Assembly: GCA_002368155.1 (NCBI GenBank)
Contig: AP018183.1
Span: 124,001 to 188,000, forward strand
DNA from: Nostoc carneum NIES-2107
GTDB taxonomy: Bacteria; Cyanobacteriota; Cyanobacteriia; Cyanobacteriales; Nostocaceae
DNA: 64,000 nt
Reading direction: 5' to 3'
Shown here: in pieces, positions 45,399 through 54,913 of the stretch
Layout: each line of letters opens with the position of its first letter
Position numbering within the stretch: position 1 is the first letter of the stretch
Position numbers and translations under genes: made by a program
Notes under the pieces: model-generated
Database searches by the model: none
What the model saw: only the letters and a program-made list of their open reading frames with translations
Told to the model about the DNA's origin: nothing

Positions 45399-45911
45399 CT
45401 ATACCCAATCTTCAACCGTTAAAGCCCAGCGTTCATGGTCACGCCATTCTCCATTGATTTTGAGGTATCGTCGAGAGAAGCCCTCCTTCGTAAAACCGAG
45501 TCGCTCTACTAAATGAATGGATGCCCTGTTTTGGGGCTGAATATTGGCTTCAACTCGATGCAAACCGAGTGTACAAAAAGCGTAATCAATCGCTAAATGC
45601 ACACCCTCTGACATCAACCCCTGACCTGAAAAATTTACGTCAACGTAATAACCGAGATAAGCATTTTGAAACGCTTGGTAGAAGATTTGACTGAAATTTG
45701 CGACTCCAATAATTTCAGCACTATCTGCGTGACAAATTAGTAAGCCTTCAAAGTCCTCATTTTGGCAACGATTGATATAGTTTTTGCACTCCTGCTCGTT
45801 GAGTGGAGGAAAAGCCCAGGGGTAATGGAACTCTTTGCTTCGTTGGTGAAGAAATAGCAATGCTTGACAATCTTCTTCGATTGGTTTTCTGATAAAAACA
45901 CGAAATGGCAT
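45399..45911 (-). CDS. GNAT acetyltransferase, RimJ/RimL-like
   Basis: The product has 170 residues from the ATG at 45911; a TTG at 45941 is less likely. It contains RKPIEEDCQALLFLHQRS, the acetyl-CoA loop LGYYVDVNFSGQGLMSEGV and the typical close GLHRVEANIQPQNRASIHLVERLGFTKEGFSRRY. It probably N-acetylates a protein or small amine. It is co-directional with the methyltransferase 50 bp upstream. Confidence 0.9.
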   Translation of the reverse strand: MPFRVFIRKPIEEDCQALLFLHQRSKEFHYPWAFPPLNEQECKNYINRCQNEDFEGLLICHADSAEIIGVANFSQIFYQAFQNAYLGYYVDVNFSGQGLMSEGVHLAIDYAFCTLGLHRVEANIQPQNRASIHLVERLGFTKEGFSRRYLKINGEWRDHERWALTVEDWV

Positions 45912-45960
45912 AGAGATTCTTAGCTCTGTAGTTGCTATCAAACATTTCAGACTGTGCTCC

Positions 45961-46719
45961 TTATGTTCTATCGCGGGTTGGGGAAGCGTGAATTGCTTTA
46001 CGTGCTGAAAGAAACAGGAAAAGAGGAATTCTCATACGCCGCTCATATTCTTTCTGACTTGAGAAATTTTGAGGCTGAGGGCGCGATTCTCGGATATGTT
46101 CTAGTTTAAAACCAGTCATCCTGATCAGATCGAAGTACTCCTCTAGCGTGCGGTGATACTTCGTCACCGCATGTCCGAGCCATTGATGCCTTCTTGCGCC
46201 GGGTTTGAAGTAATCGTCTACAAGCCATGTGCTGCGATGACCCTCTGCTAAACTCGCAAAGTTGGAGGTAATCACAGGATGTTCTACTGAGAGAATCATG
46301 CGACCACCGGGACGCAGGGCTTGATAAGCCTCCTGGAATACAGGTTCAAGATTTTCAACATACTGGAAAGCTAGTCGCGAAGCTACCAGATCCGCCTGTT
46401 CGCTCTGTGCCTTCCAGGTTTCTAATCGCTCATGATACACTTTGCCTGATGTATTGGTTAGCGTTGCTAAAGCAAGGTCAATCATGGCGCTAGAGGCTTC
46501 AATGCCGATGTAAGAGCGTGCCCCTTGTAAGAGCGCTTCTTTTCCAAACGATGCATCGCCACAGCCGAGATCGATGATGTCAAGCTGGTTGAGGTTACCT
46601 GCAAGTTCTAGAAAAATCGGACGTTCCAGTGTGTCATTGGGATTGTCACATTGAGTACGACGGGCAATGTACTTGGCTCGTACATCTGGATTGTCATAAA
46701 ACTCTTCATGGTTTGACAT
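45961..46719 (-). CDS. Class I SAM-dependent methyltransferase
   Basis: The product has 252 residues from the ATG at 46719 (MSNHEEFYDNPDVRAKY). The SAM-binding motif I is IIDLGCGDASFGKEAL, the acidic motif II is YIGIEASSAMIDLA, and LRPGGRMILSVEHPV is motif III. It is similar to small-molecule methyltransferases; the substrate is unknown. Confidence 0.9.
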   Translation of the reverse strand: MSNHEEFYDNPDVRAKYIARRTQCDNPNDTLERPIFLELAGNLNQLDIIDLGCGDASFGKEALLQGARSYIGIEASSAMIDLALATLTNTSGKVYHERLETWKAQSEQADLVASRLAFQYVENLEPVFQEAYQALRPGGRMILSVEHPVITSNFASLAEGHRSTWLVDDYFKPGARRHQWLGHAVTKYHRTLEEYFDLIRMTGFKLEHIRESRPQPQNFSSQKEYERRMRIPLFLFLSARKAIHASPTRDRT

Positions 46720-46769
46720 GATTTTGGGTAGGTAGATTCGCAAGTATCTGGAGAGGTATGATTTCTTCC

Positions 46770-47054
46770 TTAACGATTTGTTTGTTTGAATAGTCCGGCA
46801 GCAAGCAAAACAATACCCGTTAAGAAGAGATAAGCGTTTTGAAGGAGATAGCTGTCAGCCGTCATGCTTCTAAAAGCAATAATCTCTGGGCTATCTCCGA
46901 TGACTCTACCGCCCTGATTAACCAGTGAGGAGATTAATAAATTGAGACGAAGGTTAACCAGTGACGGCAGAAAAAATAGAACGATGAAGGCGATCGCAAT
47001 CAAAATTATGCCGATCGTGACTAAATTGGAACTGGAAGAAAAACGTCGCAACAT
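46770..47054 (-). CDS. Small membrane protein with two helices
   Basis: The 94-residue product has a helix at about 11-32 (LVTIGIILIAIAFIVLFFLP) and a second at 73-90 (YLFLTGIVLLAAGLF) around a short polar loop. It has no recognised domain. It lies 50 bp from the methyltransferase in the same direction. Confidence 0.65.
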   Translation of the reverse strand: MLRRFSSSSNLVTIGIILIAIAFIVLFFLPSLVNLRLNLLISSLVNQGGRVIGDSPEIIAFRSMTADSYLLQNAYLFLTGIVLLAAGLFKQTNR

Positions 47055-47118
47055 GGCTAAATTGTCGGAAAATGAGAACCTGAGAGAGTAATCCTTGCTT
47101 TGTCATCCCGTCGCTTTA

Positions 47119-48105
47119 TCATCTGCTAAGCGATCGCGACTCTGGACTGGTTGCGGTTAGGTTTTCTAGTTCCCAGGCGATCGTTTGCCGCAACGCTTCC
47201 TCTTTAGTCATGGCTTCAACATAGCCTAACTCTTCTTGAAAACGAGTTGTGTCAGTTGCCAGATGATACTGCCACTGTAAATTCATCTGCAAATGAGAGG
47301 GGAGTTGATCTCTGGGAAGAGTTACTATCTCGCCATGCCAATTCACCAAATTTCCGAGCGCCTGGATTCGCTCCCGTAAAGTTGGAGTGGATGCTTCACC
47401 CAGGTTGTAAATGCGTCCAGCGGCACGATCGTCCGTGACAGCGAGTGTGATCGCTGCTGCAATATTCTCTACATAGCCATGAGAGAAGCGCCAATGGGCT
47501 TGTTCCTCCTCCAATAGAATCGGTTGCTGGTCAAACATCTGCCGAAGATAGGGTAGAAATCGATGCTGGCGCTCGCCAGGACCATACATAGCTGGCAACC
47601 GGAGAATTGTGGCAGGAAGTTCTGGGTGCTCCATTAGCATCTGTTCCACCAGGATCTTGTCATAATCCTGCTTAAACTCAAAGTCTAACGCCTCCAAGTC
47701 TCGATAGGGGTATCGCGTTTCCCGCAGTGGTGCATCTTCAGTTAAGGGCACTGGGTCAGGGGGATGGCTTCCCTGACCTTGCAAACCCTCATAGTTACGG
47801 TAAACATCTCCACTACTGATAGCAACAAGACGCTGAGTGCAGTTGCTAAACACCTGAACAACATCCTGTGCTTGTGCTTCTGTAAAAGGGATGATGTCGA
47901 GAACAACATCGGGAGAAAATTGTTCAAATTGGGCTTTGAAGTTGGGTAGTTGATTGCGTCTGCCATAGAAATGGGTCAGCGAATTTAATTCACTAGTAGT
48001 GGTGCTACCTCGGTGAAACAGGGCGACTTGATGCCCTTGCACCATTAATTGGTGAGTGACATGGGAACCAACAAAACCTGTTGCCCCGATCGCAAGAATT
48101 TTCAT
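47119..48105 (-). CDS. NAD-dependent epimerase/dehydratase-like extended SDR
   Basis: The 328-residue product has the dinucleotide motif GATGFVGSH at the N-terminus and FSPDVVLDIIPFT, with SSGDVYRNYEG later in the chain. The usual YxxxK active site is not obvious; YRDLEALDFEFK may replace it. Related proteins act as isoflavone reductase-like or epimerase-like enzymes. The substrate is not predictable. Confidence 0.85.
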   Translation of the reverse strand: MKILAIGATGFVGSHVTHQLMVQGHQVALFHRGSTTTSELNSLTHFYGRRNQLPNFKAQFEQFSPDVVLDIIPFTEAQAQDVVQVFSNCTQRLVAISSGDVYRNYEGLQGQGSHPPDPVPLTEDAPLRETRYPYRDLEALDFEFKQDYDKILVEQMLMEHPELPATILRLPAMYGPGERQHRFLPYLRQMFDQQPILLEEEQAHWRFSHGYVENIAAAITLAVTDDRAAGRIYNLGEASTPTLRERIQALGNLVNWHGEIVTLPRDQLPSHLQMNLQWQYHLATDTTRFQEELGYVEAMTKEEALRQTIAWELENLTATSPESRSLSR

Positions 48106-48134
48106 GGCATAGGATGAATCATAGGTAGAAGTTG

Positions 48135-48327
48135 CTACGCTTTACGCTTTGCCACTTTTGTCAGCCAAGCAGAGAAATTACCACAAGTGTCATCCAATAC
48201 AGCGATTTTGACCTCTCCCATTGGAGTTGGTTTGGAATGAAAAACCACACCCAATTTCTTCAAGCGTTTATAGCCTCAGAACTTTTTCCTGGTCATCAAC
48301 AAACACACTGTTGAGTTTGATCTTCAC
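48135..48327 (-). pseudogene. Internally deleted VOC-superfamily gene
   Basis: A GTG at 48327 with AGGAG upstream opens KIKLNSVFVDDQEKVLRL, the first ~17 residues of a glyoxalase-like protein, and then hits TAA. In another frame the sequence resumes at KRLKKLGVVFHSKP and ends with KIAVLDDTCGNF before TAG at 48135. The central ~70 codons are missing. It belongs to the same family as the intact VOC genes of the island. Confidence 0.7.
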
Positions 48328-48486
48328 TGCTCCTGCTCCCAAAGTTGAGGATAATCAGCGATCGCTGGTCTGTTATTTGATTAACAGGTGATGGGAGAGA
48401 ATTAGGCACATCGCGTTAATATAAGTATTCGAGTTCTGAGCTATTAGCATATTTACTACGAAAAGGCTAGAAAATGCTTTTATTGT
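48328..48486. other. Short intergenic region
   Basis: No gene is visible. One GCGATCGC lies near 48359. Confidence 0.4.
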
Positions 48487-48993
48487 TTACATAATATAAA
48501 AAATTTGCACAAGATTGAGCAAGTCGCTTTTTGCAGGTTCCCCTTTATGCAACCATTTGATTAACTCATCAGGATTTAACCAAAAACTCTCAATAAAATC
48601 ATTTTCATTGTATTCTGGTTGAGAATCTAATTTGATTTCATAAACTTTCATAAAAGCAGATACTTGATGCTGATGTGGTATGAGATATCCTAGTAAACGA
48701 ACTTTCAGCATTTTGAGTTCTAAGTTTAATTCTTCTTGAAGTTCGCGTTGCAGAGCATCTTCATAAGTTTCTCCACTCTCAACATGTCCGCCCATGCTGA
48801 CATCAAGACAACGGGGAAAAATTTGTTTTTGAGCACAACGGCGAGGTATCCAGAGTTGACCTAATGAATTAACAACAAAAGCATTGACAACTCTAAAATT
48901 GTATAAACCTTGATTATATATTTCTGAACGTTTCTTTTGTCCAATAACGCGATCTCGTTCGTCTACAATATCAAGTATCTCATCATTTTGCAT
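48487..48993 (-). CDS. NUDIX hydrolase
   Basis: The product has 168 residues. The NUDIX box reads GGHVESGETYEDALQREL followed by QEELNLE, so the catalytic GX5EX7REUXEEXGU pattern is almost complete. It begins MQNDEILDIVDERDRVIG and the C-terminal part has NDFIESFWLNPDEL, which resembles isopentenyl-diphosphate isomerase-like NUDIX enzymes. Its start is 54 bp from the divergent MOSC fusion gene. Confidence 0.92.
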   Translation of the reverse strand: MQNDEILDIVDERDRVIGQKKRSEIYNQGLYNFRVVNAFVVNSLGQLWIPRRCAQKQIFPRCLDVSMGGHVESGETYEDALQRELQEELNLELKMLKVRLLGYLIPHQHQVSAFMKVYEIKLDSQPEYNENDFIESFWLNPDELIKWLHKGEPAKSDLLNLVQIFYIM

Positions 48994-49047
48994 CAGAGTT
49001 TTATCTTAGGCGTTATTTATATATTTTGGTTTTTAAATAAATTCTAT

Positions 49048-49821
49048 ATGTCTAGCAAAAGTTCAATTAAACATCTTTTTATTAAGCATCAGCATGGTTC
49101 AGTCATGCGTGAAGTAGAAGAACTCAACTTAAAAGTAGGTTATGGTATAGAAGGAGATATTAATGCTAATCCTATCAGCCCTAGGCAAATTTTAGTTGTG
49201 AGGTATGAAGATATTAGAGAATTAGCAATTTCCCCAGGAGAATTAAGAGAAAACCTAGTCATAGAGGGGGTTGATTCTGCAACTTTTACTCCTGGTGCTC
49301 TGATAAATTTTGAGAGTGGTGCAGCGATTCGTTTAACTTTCCATTGTGAACCTTGTAAGCGCATAGCTCATTTAGTTAATTCTTTAAAAACTATTCAAGC
49401 TAAAAGAGGGATTTTAGGTGTAGTTATCAATTCAGGTAGAATTTATGTGGGTAATAATCTTCGGATTCAGGCTCATAAATTTCCGGCATTATCTGAACAA
49501 CCTTATGAACGCTTTCTAAATTTTATAGTTAAAGTACCATCAGGCAAAGTAGTAACTTACAAACAGATAATTGCAGCAATTGGTGTAGATAACAGTTATG
49601 TGCGAGCGCTGCCGATATATCTCAAAAAAACATCTCCTGATGATTATCCAATCCACAGAATATTAAATTCTCAAGGTCAATTAATTAGATATATAAATAA
49701 TCAAAAATCTAAATTAGAGTCCGAAAATATTGAAATTTTATATAATTCGGGTTTAGACAGCGAACCTCATACCTATTTTGTAGAGGTTGATCAATATCTA
49801 TATAACAATATAACAATGTGA
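49048..49821 (+). CDS. MOSC domain fused to an alkyltransferase-like DNA-binding domain
   Basis: The product has 257 residues from the ATG at 49048; the longer frame to 48937 reads through the divergent promoter. Residues 1-145 are a MOSC-like domain (LNLKVGYGIEGD, GELRENLVIEGVD, CEPCKRI). Residues 155-240 match the C-terminal fold of methylated-DNA cysteine methyltransferases: RFLNFIVKVPSGKVVTYKQI, then the region YPIHRILNSQGQLI where PCHRV would carry the active Cys. Here Ile replaces that Cys, as in alkyltransferase-like proteins that bind lesions without transferring them. I do not know this fusion as a standard architecture. Confidence 0.75.
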   Translation: MSSKSSIKHLFIKHQHGSVMREVEELNLKVGYGIEGDINANPISPRQILVVRYEDIRELAISPGELRENLVIEGVDSATFTPGALINFESGAAIRLTFHCEPCKRIAHLVNSLKTIQAKRGILGVVINSGRIYVGNNLRIQAHKFPALSEQPYERFLNFIVKVPSGKVVTYKQIIAAIGVDNSYVRALPIYLKKTSPDDYPIHRILNSQGQLIRYINNQKSKLESENIEILYNSGLDSEPHTYFVEVDQYLYNNITM

Positions 49822-50020
49822 AAAATATCGGTTTTGATGGTTAACTGTGAACATTGAAAATCATTTAAGCTGAACTTCACTTTCTCTAGTAATGATAGCA
49901 GCGGTAATCAAATGCGCTAACCGTAAAACCTCTGCTACTTGGCCACAGTCAGTTAAGCAGTGAAGTACAAGAGCTACTATGGCAAACTTGTGATGGCAGA
50001 AAATTAGTCAGCATTGGTAT

Positions 50021-50398
50021 TCAATCCAAACTAATTTTCCATAAACCTTCTAGCGGATTGAACTGTTGCAATTGACTATCGGTGGCGCTAGGCCAATCAC
50101 TGCCATATATCAAGCCAACACTGAAGAAATTATTCACCCGATACTGCCCAAGTTTTCCAAAGCCTTCGATATTTTTTGCGTCCGCGATTACTTGGCTGTT
50201 CAACTGTATATCCATTTGATTGCCATTATCAAAGTAAATCGTGGCTCGTTGTTTGTGAAAGCTGACCTGAACATTATAGATTCCACCAGTCGCATAATAA
50301 TATGCTCTAGCAGGCAGCTTTTGACCATTAATGGAATACCCTTTGTATTCAACTGCCACAGCAGGTGTGCTGAGTAATAACAAAGCAGATACAACCAA
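50021..50398 (-). CDS. Small secreted protein
   Basis: The product has 125 residues from a TTG at 50398. The first ~15 residues (VVSALLLLSTPAVA) form a signal peptide with an AVA cleavage site. The mature part is beta-rich (YATGGIYNVQVSFHKQRATIYF) and ends in FNPLEGLWKISLD. There is no recognised domain. Confidence 0.6.
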   Translation of the reverse strand: MVVSALLLLSTPAVAVEYKGYSINGQKLPARAYYYATGGIYNVQVSFHKQRATIYFDNGNQMDIQLNSQVIADAKNIEGFGKLGQYRVNNFFSVGLIYGSDWPSATDSQLQQFNPLEGLWKISLD

Positions 50399-50483
50399 CC
50401 TGAAGATTTTTATTGGTTTGTTAACAACAATTGTTGATCAAACTATTTTCTAGTCTAAAAGATAAATTTCATTGACGGAGCAA

Positions 50484-50795
50484 TTACAAACTATCAGTAC
50501 GATAGATGGATTCAATTAATTCCTCAACTTCTTCTTCGTCTAAGCATTGTTTCACTTGGTTATTAAACCACTTTATCTCTTCAGGTTCTGTGTTTTGGAG
50601 TTGGTAAACCAGTAGTGTTCCTGCAACACGGGCAAAAGTCAGGGGTGATGGGGAAAGGTGGCTCAGTAGTTCAGATGCATTCTGGTATATTTGCATAACT
50701 GATGTTTCGTCCAAAGGAGACCCCAATTGAGCAGAAAGCTGTTTTAAGCTCTCTTGAATAGATAAATAAAAGTCTGGCTCTTGTTCATGTGACAT
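50484..50795 (-). CDS. Hypothetical acidic helical protein
   Basis: This 103-residue, acidic, helical protein (SIQESLKQLSAQLG, LDEEEVEELIESIY) has no recognised domain. It lies just downstream of the kinase gene (start codon 73 bp below its stop) and may share its transcript. Confidence 0.65.
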   Translation of the reverse strand: MSHEQEPDFYLSIQESLKQLSAQLGSPLDETSVMQIYQNASELLSHLSPSPLTFARVAGTLLVYQLQNTEPEEIKWFNNQVKQCLDEEEVEELIESIYRTDSL

Positions 50796-50867
50796 AGGGT
50801 TACTTATAAACGCTGATCAATATGATTTTTTCTCAACTCGCAAAAAATTTAGGCACTGCTTTTACAT

Positions 50868-53357
50868 CTACCGTAGCTTTTGAATCTCAGTGTTAGCTGT
50901 ATTATAGCGATCAAGTTGTTTTTGCTCGAAAGCAAGTTTTGCAGCCTTTTGTAAATCTTCTATTGCCTGTGGCTTATAGCCTAAATTGGCATAAGCACGC
51001 CCTCGACTCATGTAGTAACTAGGAAGATAAGTTTTAGGGTCGTAGTCGTCTAAAAGCTCAGGAATACGAGATAATTTAGCTTTTTCAACTGCATCTTCAG
51101 TGACTTCAATTGCCTTAGTAAAATCTTGAATTGCACCGGGAATATTGTTGATATGAACGTAAGTTAGTCCTCTAAAGTGATAAGCTTCTTGCTTGTATCT
51201 AGAATAGGAATTATCGTCAATAACTTTTGTAAAATCTGCAATCGCTCCTTGAAAGTCTTTGAGTTTGTCTTTTGCAACTCCTCGGAAAATGTAGGGAAGG
51301 TCTTTAGTTGGTAAAGGATTTTGACTCAGTAACCAATTAAAATCAGCGATTGCATCTTGCGGTTTTCCTAAGTCAAGGTAGGCTCTACCCCTTTGAAAAT
51401 AAGCATTTGCCAGATAATTCGGCTCAAGAATAGAACGAACTTGCGGATGGATCTGAATTATCTTCGTAAAATCTGCGATCGCCGCTTGTTTTTGTCCTAA
51501 ATAATTAAAACGGGTTTCACCACGCTCGGAATAAGCCTCGACAAAGTTGGGATTAACTTGAATTGCTTGATTATAGACTTCTACTGCTTCTTTGGGTTTA
51601 TTTAACTGGCGGAGAATTTCACCTTGCTTAATGTACGGCTTTTCCAGTTTCGGGTCTTTACTAATGGCTGTTCTATATGCATATAGTGCATCCTGTTTCT
51701 TACCTTGTCCAGCCAGAGCCAGTCCTTCATAGTAGTGAAACAACCCTGTCGATTTGGAATTAGGAAGAATTTCTTGCGCTTTGCGAGCATCCTGAAGCGC
51801 GCCTTCATAATCTTTATCTCGCCATCGAGCAAAGCTCCTTTGTCCGTAAATAATTGCTAACTGTTGATTTGGAGCCAGAACTCGTTTGCATGTCACCTCA
51901 AATTCCCTCGTTCCTTGGCGAGCAATTTTGAAAGTGACGGGTGTATTAGCTTCACCCTGGAGCATTTTCTGTAATTGGATATCTGTTTTATTGACTGTGG
52001 GTTGATTGTCTATCGCCAAAATGCGATCGTTTTGCCTGATTCCTGCTTGAGCCGCAGGTAATTTATAAGGAACATCGGTAATAATTGGTAGTTTGGTATT
52101 GGGGTCAATACTAAATTGAATACCTACTTGCGGTGTCAGAGGTTTGAGGTAACGTAGCGCTTGCGTATAGTCAGCGATCGCTTTTTTGGTTGAATCTACA
52201 TCGAAAGATTTACTCTGACTATACCCTCGCCAAAAGTAGGCTTCACCATTTTGGGGTTGAATTCGCAGCAGTTGGTTCAAATCTGCGCTAGCGGCTTGAT
52301 AGTCTTCTCGGTTAATTTTGGCTCTAGCTTGTTCTAGAAGCACTGAAGCTTGAGCATTTTGCTGATGATTCTGCCAAAATGCAATTCCCAACCCGCTTAG
52401 CAGAACAACAGTCACTCCGCCAGCAACCATTAACCAAACTCGCTGAGGTAACTGACGCAAGCGGTGAGTCACATTCACCGACTGTTTAGCAGGCAAAGAT
52501 GAAGGTTGACGGGTTGCTATTTTCACAGTATCTCGCAAAACTGTCAGTGCGTCTGCCGCAGTTTGATAACGCTGGCGGTAATCTACACGCACCATGCGAT
52601 CAACAATAGCAGCAAACTCAGAACTCACCTGAGCGCGATCGCGCCACATCATCTCACCAGCACTAAGATTATCGGGATCTTTCAACCTTAAGAGGTCACT
52701 TATTCCTAAACCTGTCAGAGCTTGAATCCCCATGATCCCAACAGCGTAAATATCGCTACTATATTGAGGATAACCATTCAATTGTTCCAGTGGCATATAC
52801 CCTCTAGTGCCAATTACCACTGTTGAAATCACCTGTCCTTGAGAATTGACGGTTTGTGTAGCCAGTTCTTTTACGGCTCCAAAATCAATTAAGTAGAGCT
52901 TGTGATCGGACTGGCGACGGATTAAATTAGCAGGCTTAATATCTCGGTGAATCACTCCTTGTCCGTGAACAAAAGTTAAAATCTCCAAGACTGCAATTAA
53001 GAGTTGGCGGACTTTTTCTTCAGTCCAAGGATGTCCAACTTGAATTTCCGCTGCCAAAGTAGAACCAGGAATGAATTCTTGAACTAAATAAAACTCTTGT
53101 TGTTGTTCAAAATATGCAAATAATCTAGGAATTTGTGCATAGTGACCCAACTTTTCTAATGTTTCTGCTTCTTTAGCAAACAGGTCACGGGCAATTTTTA
53201 TTGTATTCGGGTCTTGATTTGGGGGACGAAGCTGTTTAACAACACAAATAGGATTACCAGGACGCTTCGTATCTTCTGCTAGATACGTATGTCCAAACCC
53301 TCCTGCAGACAGAGAGCTAATAATTTTATAACGCCTGTCTAAAAGTAGACCAATCAC
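50868..53357 (-). CDS. Ser/Thr protein kinase with membrane segment, PDZ and TPR repeats
   Basis: The product has 829 residues. The kinase domain (10-275) has the glycine loop SLSAGGFGHTY, catalytic lysine K41 in VVKQL, HRD at 137-139 (IHRDIKPANL) and DFG at 158-160. A membrane segment follows near 308-328 (LMVAGGVTVVLLSGLGIAFW). A PDZ-like domain lies at about 405-480 (PAAQAGIRQNDRILAIDNQP). At least seven TPR units fill the rest (AYFWRGYSQ, AYSERGETRFNYLGQKQAAI, AYFQRGRAYLDLGKPQDAI). Cyanobacterial kinases of this build phosphorylate cell-envelope or regulatory targets; ligand and substrate are unknown. Confidence 0.93.
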   Translation of the reverse strand: MIGLLLDRRYKIISSLSAGGFGHTYLAEDTKRPGNPICVVKQLRPPNQDPNTIKIARDLFAKEAETLEKLGHYAQIPRLFAYFEQQQEFYLVQEFIPGSTLAAEIQVGHPWTEEKVRQLLIAVLEILTFVHGQGVIHRDIKPANLIRRQSDHKLYLIDFGAVKELATQTVNSQGQVISTVVIGTRGYMPLEQLNGYPQYSSDIYAVGIMGIQALTGLGISDLLRLKDPDNLSAGEMMWRDRAQVSSEFAAIVDRMVRVDYRQRYQTAADALTVLRDTVKIATRQPSSLPAKQSVNVTHRLRQLPQRVWLMVAGGVTVVLLSGLGIAFWQNHQQNAQASVLLEQARAKINREDYQAASADLNQLLRIQPQNGEAYFWRGYSQSKSFDVDSTKKAIADYTQALRYLKPLTPQVGIQFSIDPNTKLPIITDVPYKLPAAQAGIRQNDRILAIDNQPTVNKTDIQLQKMLQGEANTPVTFKIARQGTREFEVTCKRVLAPNQQLAIIYGQRSFARWRDKDYEGALQDARKAQEILPNSKSTGLFHYYEGLALAGQGKKQDALYAYRTAISKDPKLEKPYIKQGEILRQLNKPKEAVEVYNQAIQVNPNFVEAYSERGETRFNYLGQKQAAIADFTKIIQIHPQVRSILEPNYLANAYFQRGRAYLDLGKPQDAIADFNWLLSQNPLPTKDLPYIFRGVAKDKLKDFQGAIADFTKVIDDNSYSRYKQEAYHFRGLTYVHINNIPGAIQDFTKAIEVTEDAVEKAKLSRIPELLDDYDPKTYLPSYYMSRGRAYANLGYKPQAIEDLQKAAKLAFEQKQLDRYNTANTEIQKLR

Positions 53358-53949
53358 AATCTTTGGATTTGATAAATTATCGAAATTACAGACTGTATAA
53401 TTTCATTTTTTTTCAATAATATTGCTAATATAACGCATCACTCGTGTCATATCATGTAACTAATAAAATATTTCTAAAGTATCAATTTTTAGGAAAATTC
53501 TACCTAATTCTTGCTCAACTGTCGTAGAAATGTTTAATTCGCTCCAGTAAATATTTTATCAATATTACCAGCGAGAAATTTTAGGCGATCGCTAATTCAA
53601 ATTTCTCACCTCAATCAGCAAATTTCAGTATAATCGCTAATTTCTAGCTGAGTATGATAGGAAAATTTTTTTGAGCAAATAGCATAACCTAGCTTAAAAG
53701 CATCTAAGAGTTACGTAGCGTTTTTATAAAAAATTTCAAATCCAAATAAAACTAATTCTTTAGATAGAAGCACCTCGAAAATATCAGTTTTAGGTTTAAG
53801 GCTAAGTGTCGTAACTACTTTTCGCACAAACAATATTGAAGAGCGCATAAGAGCTTAACTACTAAACTTCTTAATCATAGCTAGGATATTTTTTTGGATT
53901 GGTGCAAACAGTACAGTTTGTTTGGGATAACACTCAGGAGATAACAACA
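53358..53949. other. 592-bp AT-rich intergenic region
   Basis: I see no gene, hairpin of note or repeat apart from one GCGATCGC near 53585. It probably holds the promoters of the divergent kinase and cupin genes. Confidence 0.4.
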
Positions 53950-54444
53950 ATGACAATTAATCATGGGATATTATCGCAACCAGGTGAGGGGGATAGTTAT
54001 TCAGTAGCAGGTGATATAACCACTATTAAAGCTACGAGTGAACAAACAGATGGTAAGTATGCATTGTTTGAAGTAGTACTTGCACCCCAATTAGGCCCGC
54101 CACCGCATATTCATAGTCGAGAAGATGAAGCATTTTACATTCAGGAAGGTTCAGTTGAGTTTTATCTTGATAAACAAACGGTTTTAGCCACTCCCGGAAC
54201 ATTCTTGCATTCTCCTAAAGGTCAACTCCATAGTTTTAAAAATATTGGTTTTACACCTGCAAAAATGTTGATTTGGGCTACTCCAGGTGGAATAGAAAAG
54301 TTTTTTGCACAAGTCGGAACTAAAGTAGAGAATTCGTCAGTTCCACCATTACCGATAACTCCAGAAGTGATTGAACGGATATTAGCAACTGCTCCTGAGT
54401 ATGGAATTAGAATTTTTATTTCTGAACCTGGTATTTCGCAATAA
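53950..54444 (+). CDS. Cupin-domain protein, quercetin-dioxygenase-like
   Basis: The product has 164 residues from the ATG at 53950, with AGGAG upstream; the frame is open from 53899. Motif 1 reads PPPHIHSREDEAFYIQEGSVEFYL with both His and the Glu ligand, and motif 2 is GTFLHSPKGQLHSFKN. It is a complete single cupin that can bind one metal, as in small quercetin 2,3-dioxygenase-like proteins. Substrate unknown. Confidence 0.88.
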   Translation: MTINHGILSQPGEGDSYSVAGDITTIKATSEQTDGKYALFEVVLAPQLGPPPHIHSREDEAFYIQEGSVEFYLDKQTVLATPGTFLHSPKGQLHSFKNIGFTPAKMLIWATPGGIEKFFAQVGTKVENSSVPPLPITPEVIERILATAPEYGIRIFISEPGISQ

Positions 54445-54913
54445 AAACCTAAGCAAGGTTAGATTTTTTATCATAAAGTTATTAGTTTAGTGGAGGCGAC
54501 ACAGACAATTAAGCTAACACTAAGTGACAGTGAAGGTGGCATACCTTGTATACTCCAGCGTCCATTCAGCAATGAACCTACCACCCTTTCAAAGGTAGTT
54601 GATACAAATAGCCAACTATAGATTGTAGATATGATCAGAATTCAGGAGCCAGAAGGGTTAAAAAATGAGGATAAATATTTGAGAAGTTAATTTACTAATC
54701 TATTAAATTACCTCTAAAATCTGAATTCTGGCTCCTGGGTGCCGAATTATTAATAGAAATGCACTTTTAGAAAGATATTTTATCAACCCCAAGTTAGAAA
54801 TCTTTTATATTTTACGGTAGAAGATTTTTAAATTTTAATTTAGTAAAGTAATTCATTATCTCACTAAAGTTTTTTGAAAAAACATATCTTTCGATTAGAA
54901 AATACTAAAATTT
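54445..54913. repeat. Intergenic region with inverted CAGGAGCCAGAA repeats
   Basis: CAGGAGCCAGAA at 54643-54654 is the inverse of TTCTGGCTCCTG at 54726-54737, and GAATTC accompanies both. The same core recurs at 27751-27770. Such repeats are dispersed in Nostoc-type genomes. A short stem AACCT/AGGTT (54446-54460) followed by T-rich DNA may terminate the cupin transcript. Confidence 0.55.

Noticed and set aside
48132-48314. 60-codon plus-strand frame
   Set aside because: The opposite strand holds recognisable VOC segments (FVDDQEKVL, KIAVLDDTCGNF), so the plus frame is a shadow.
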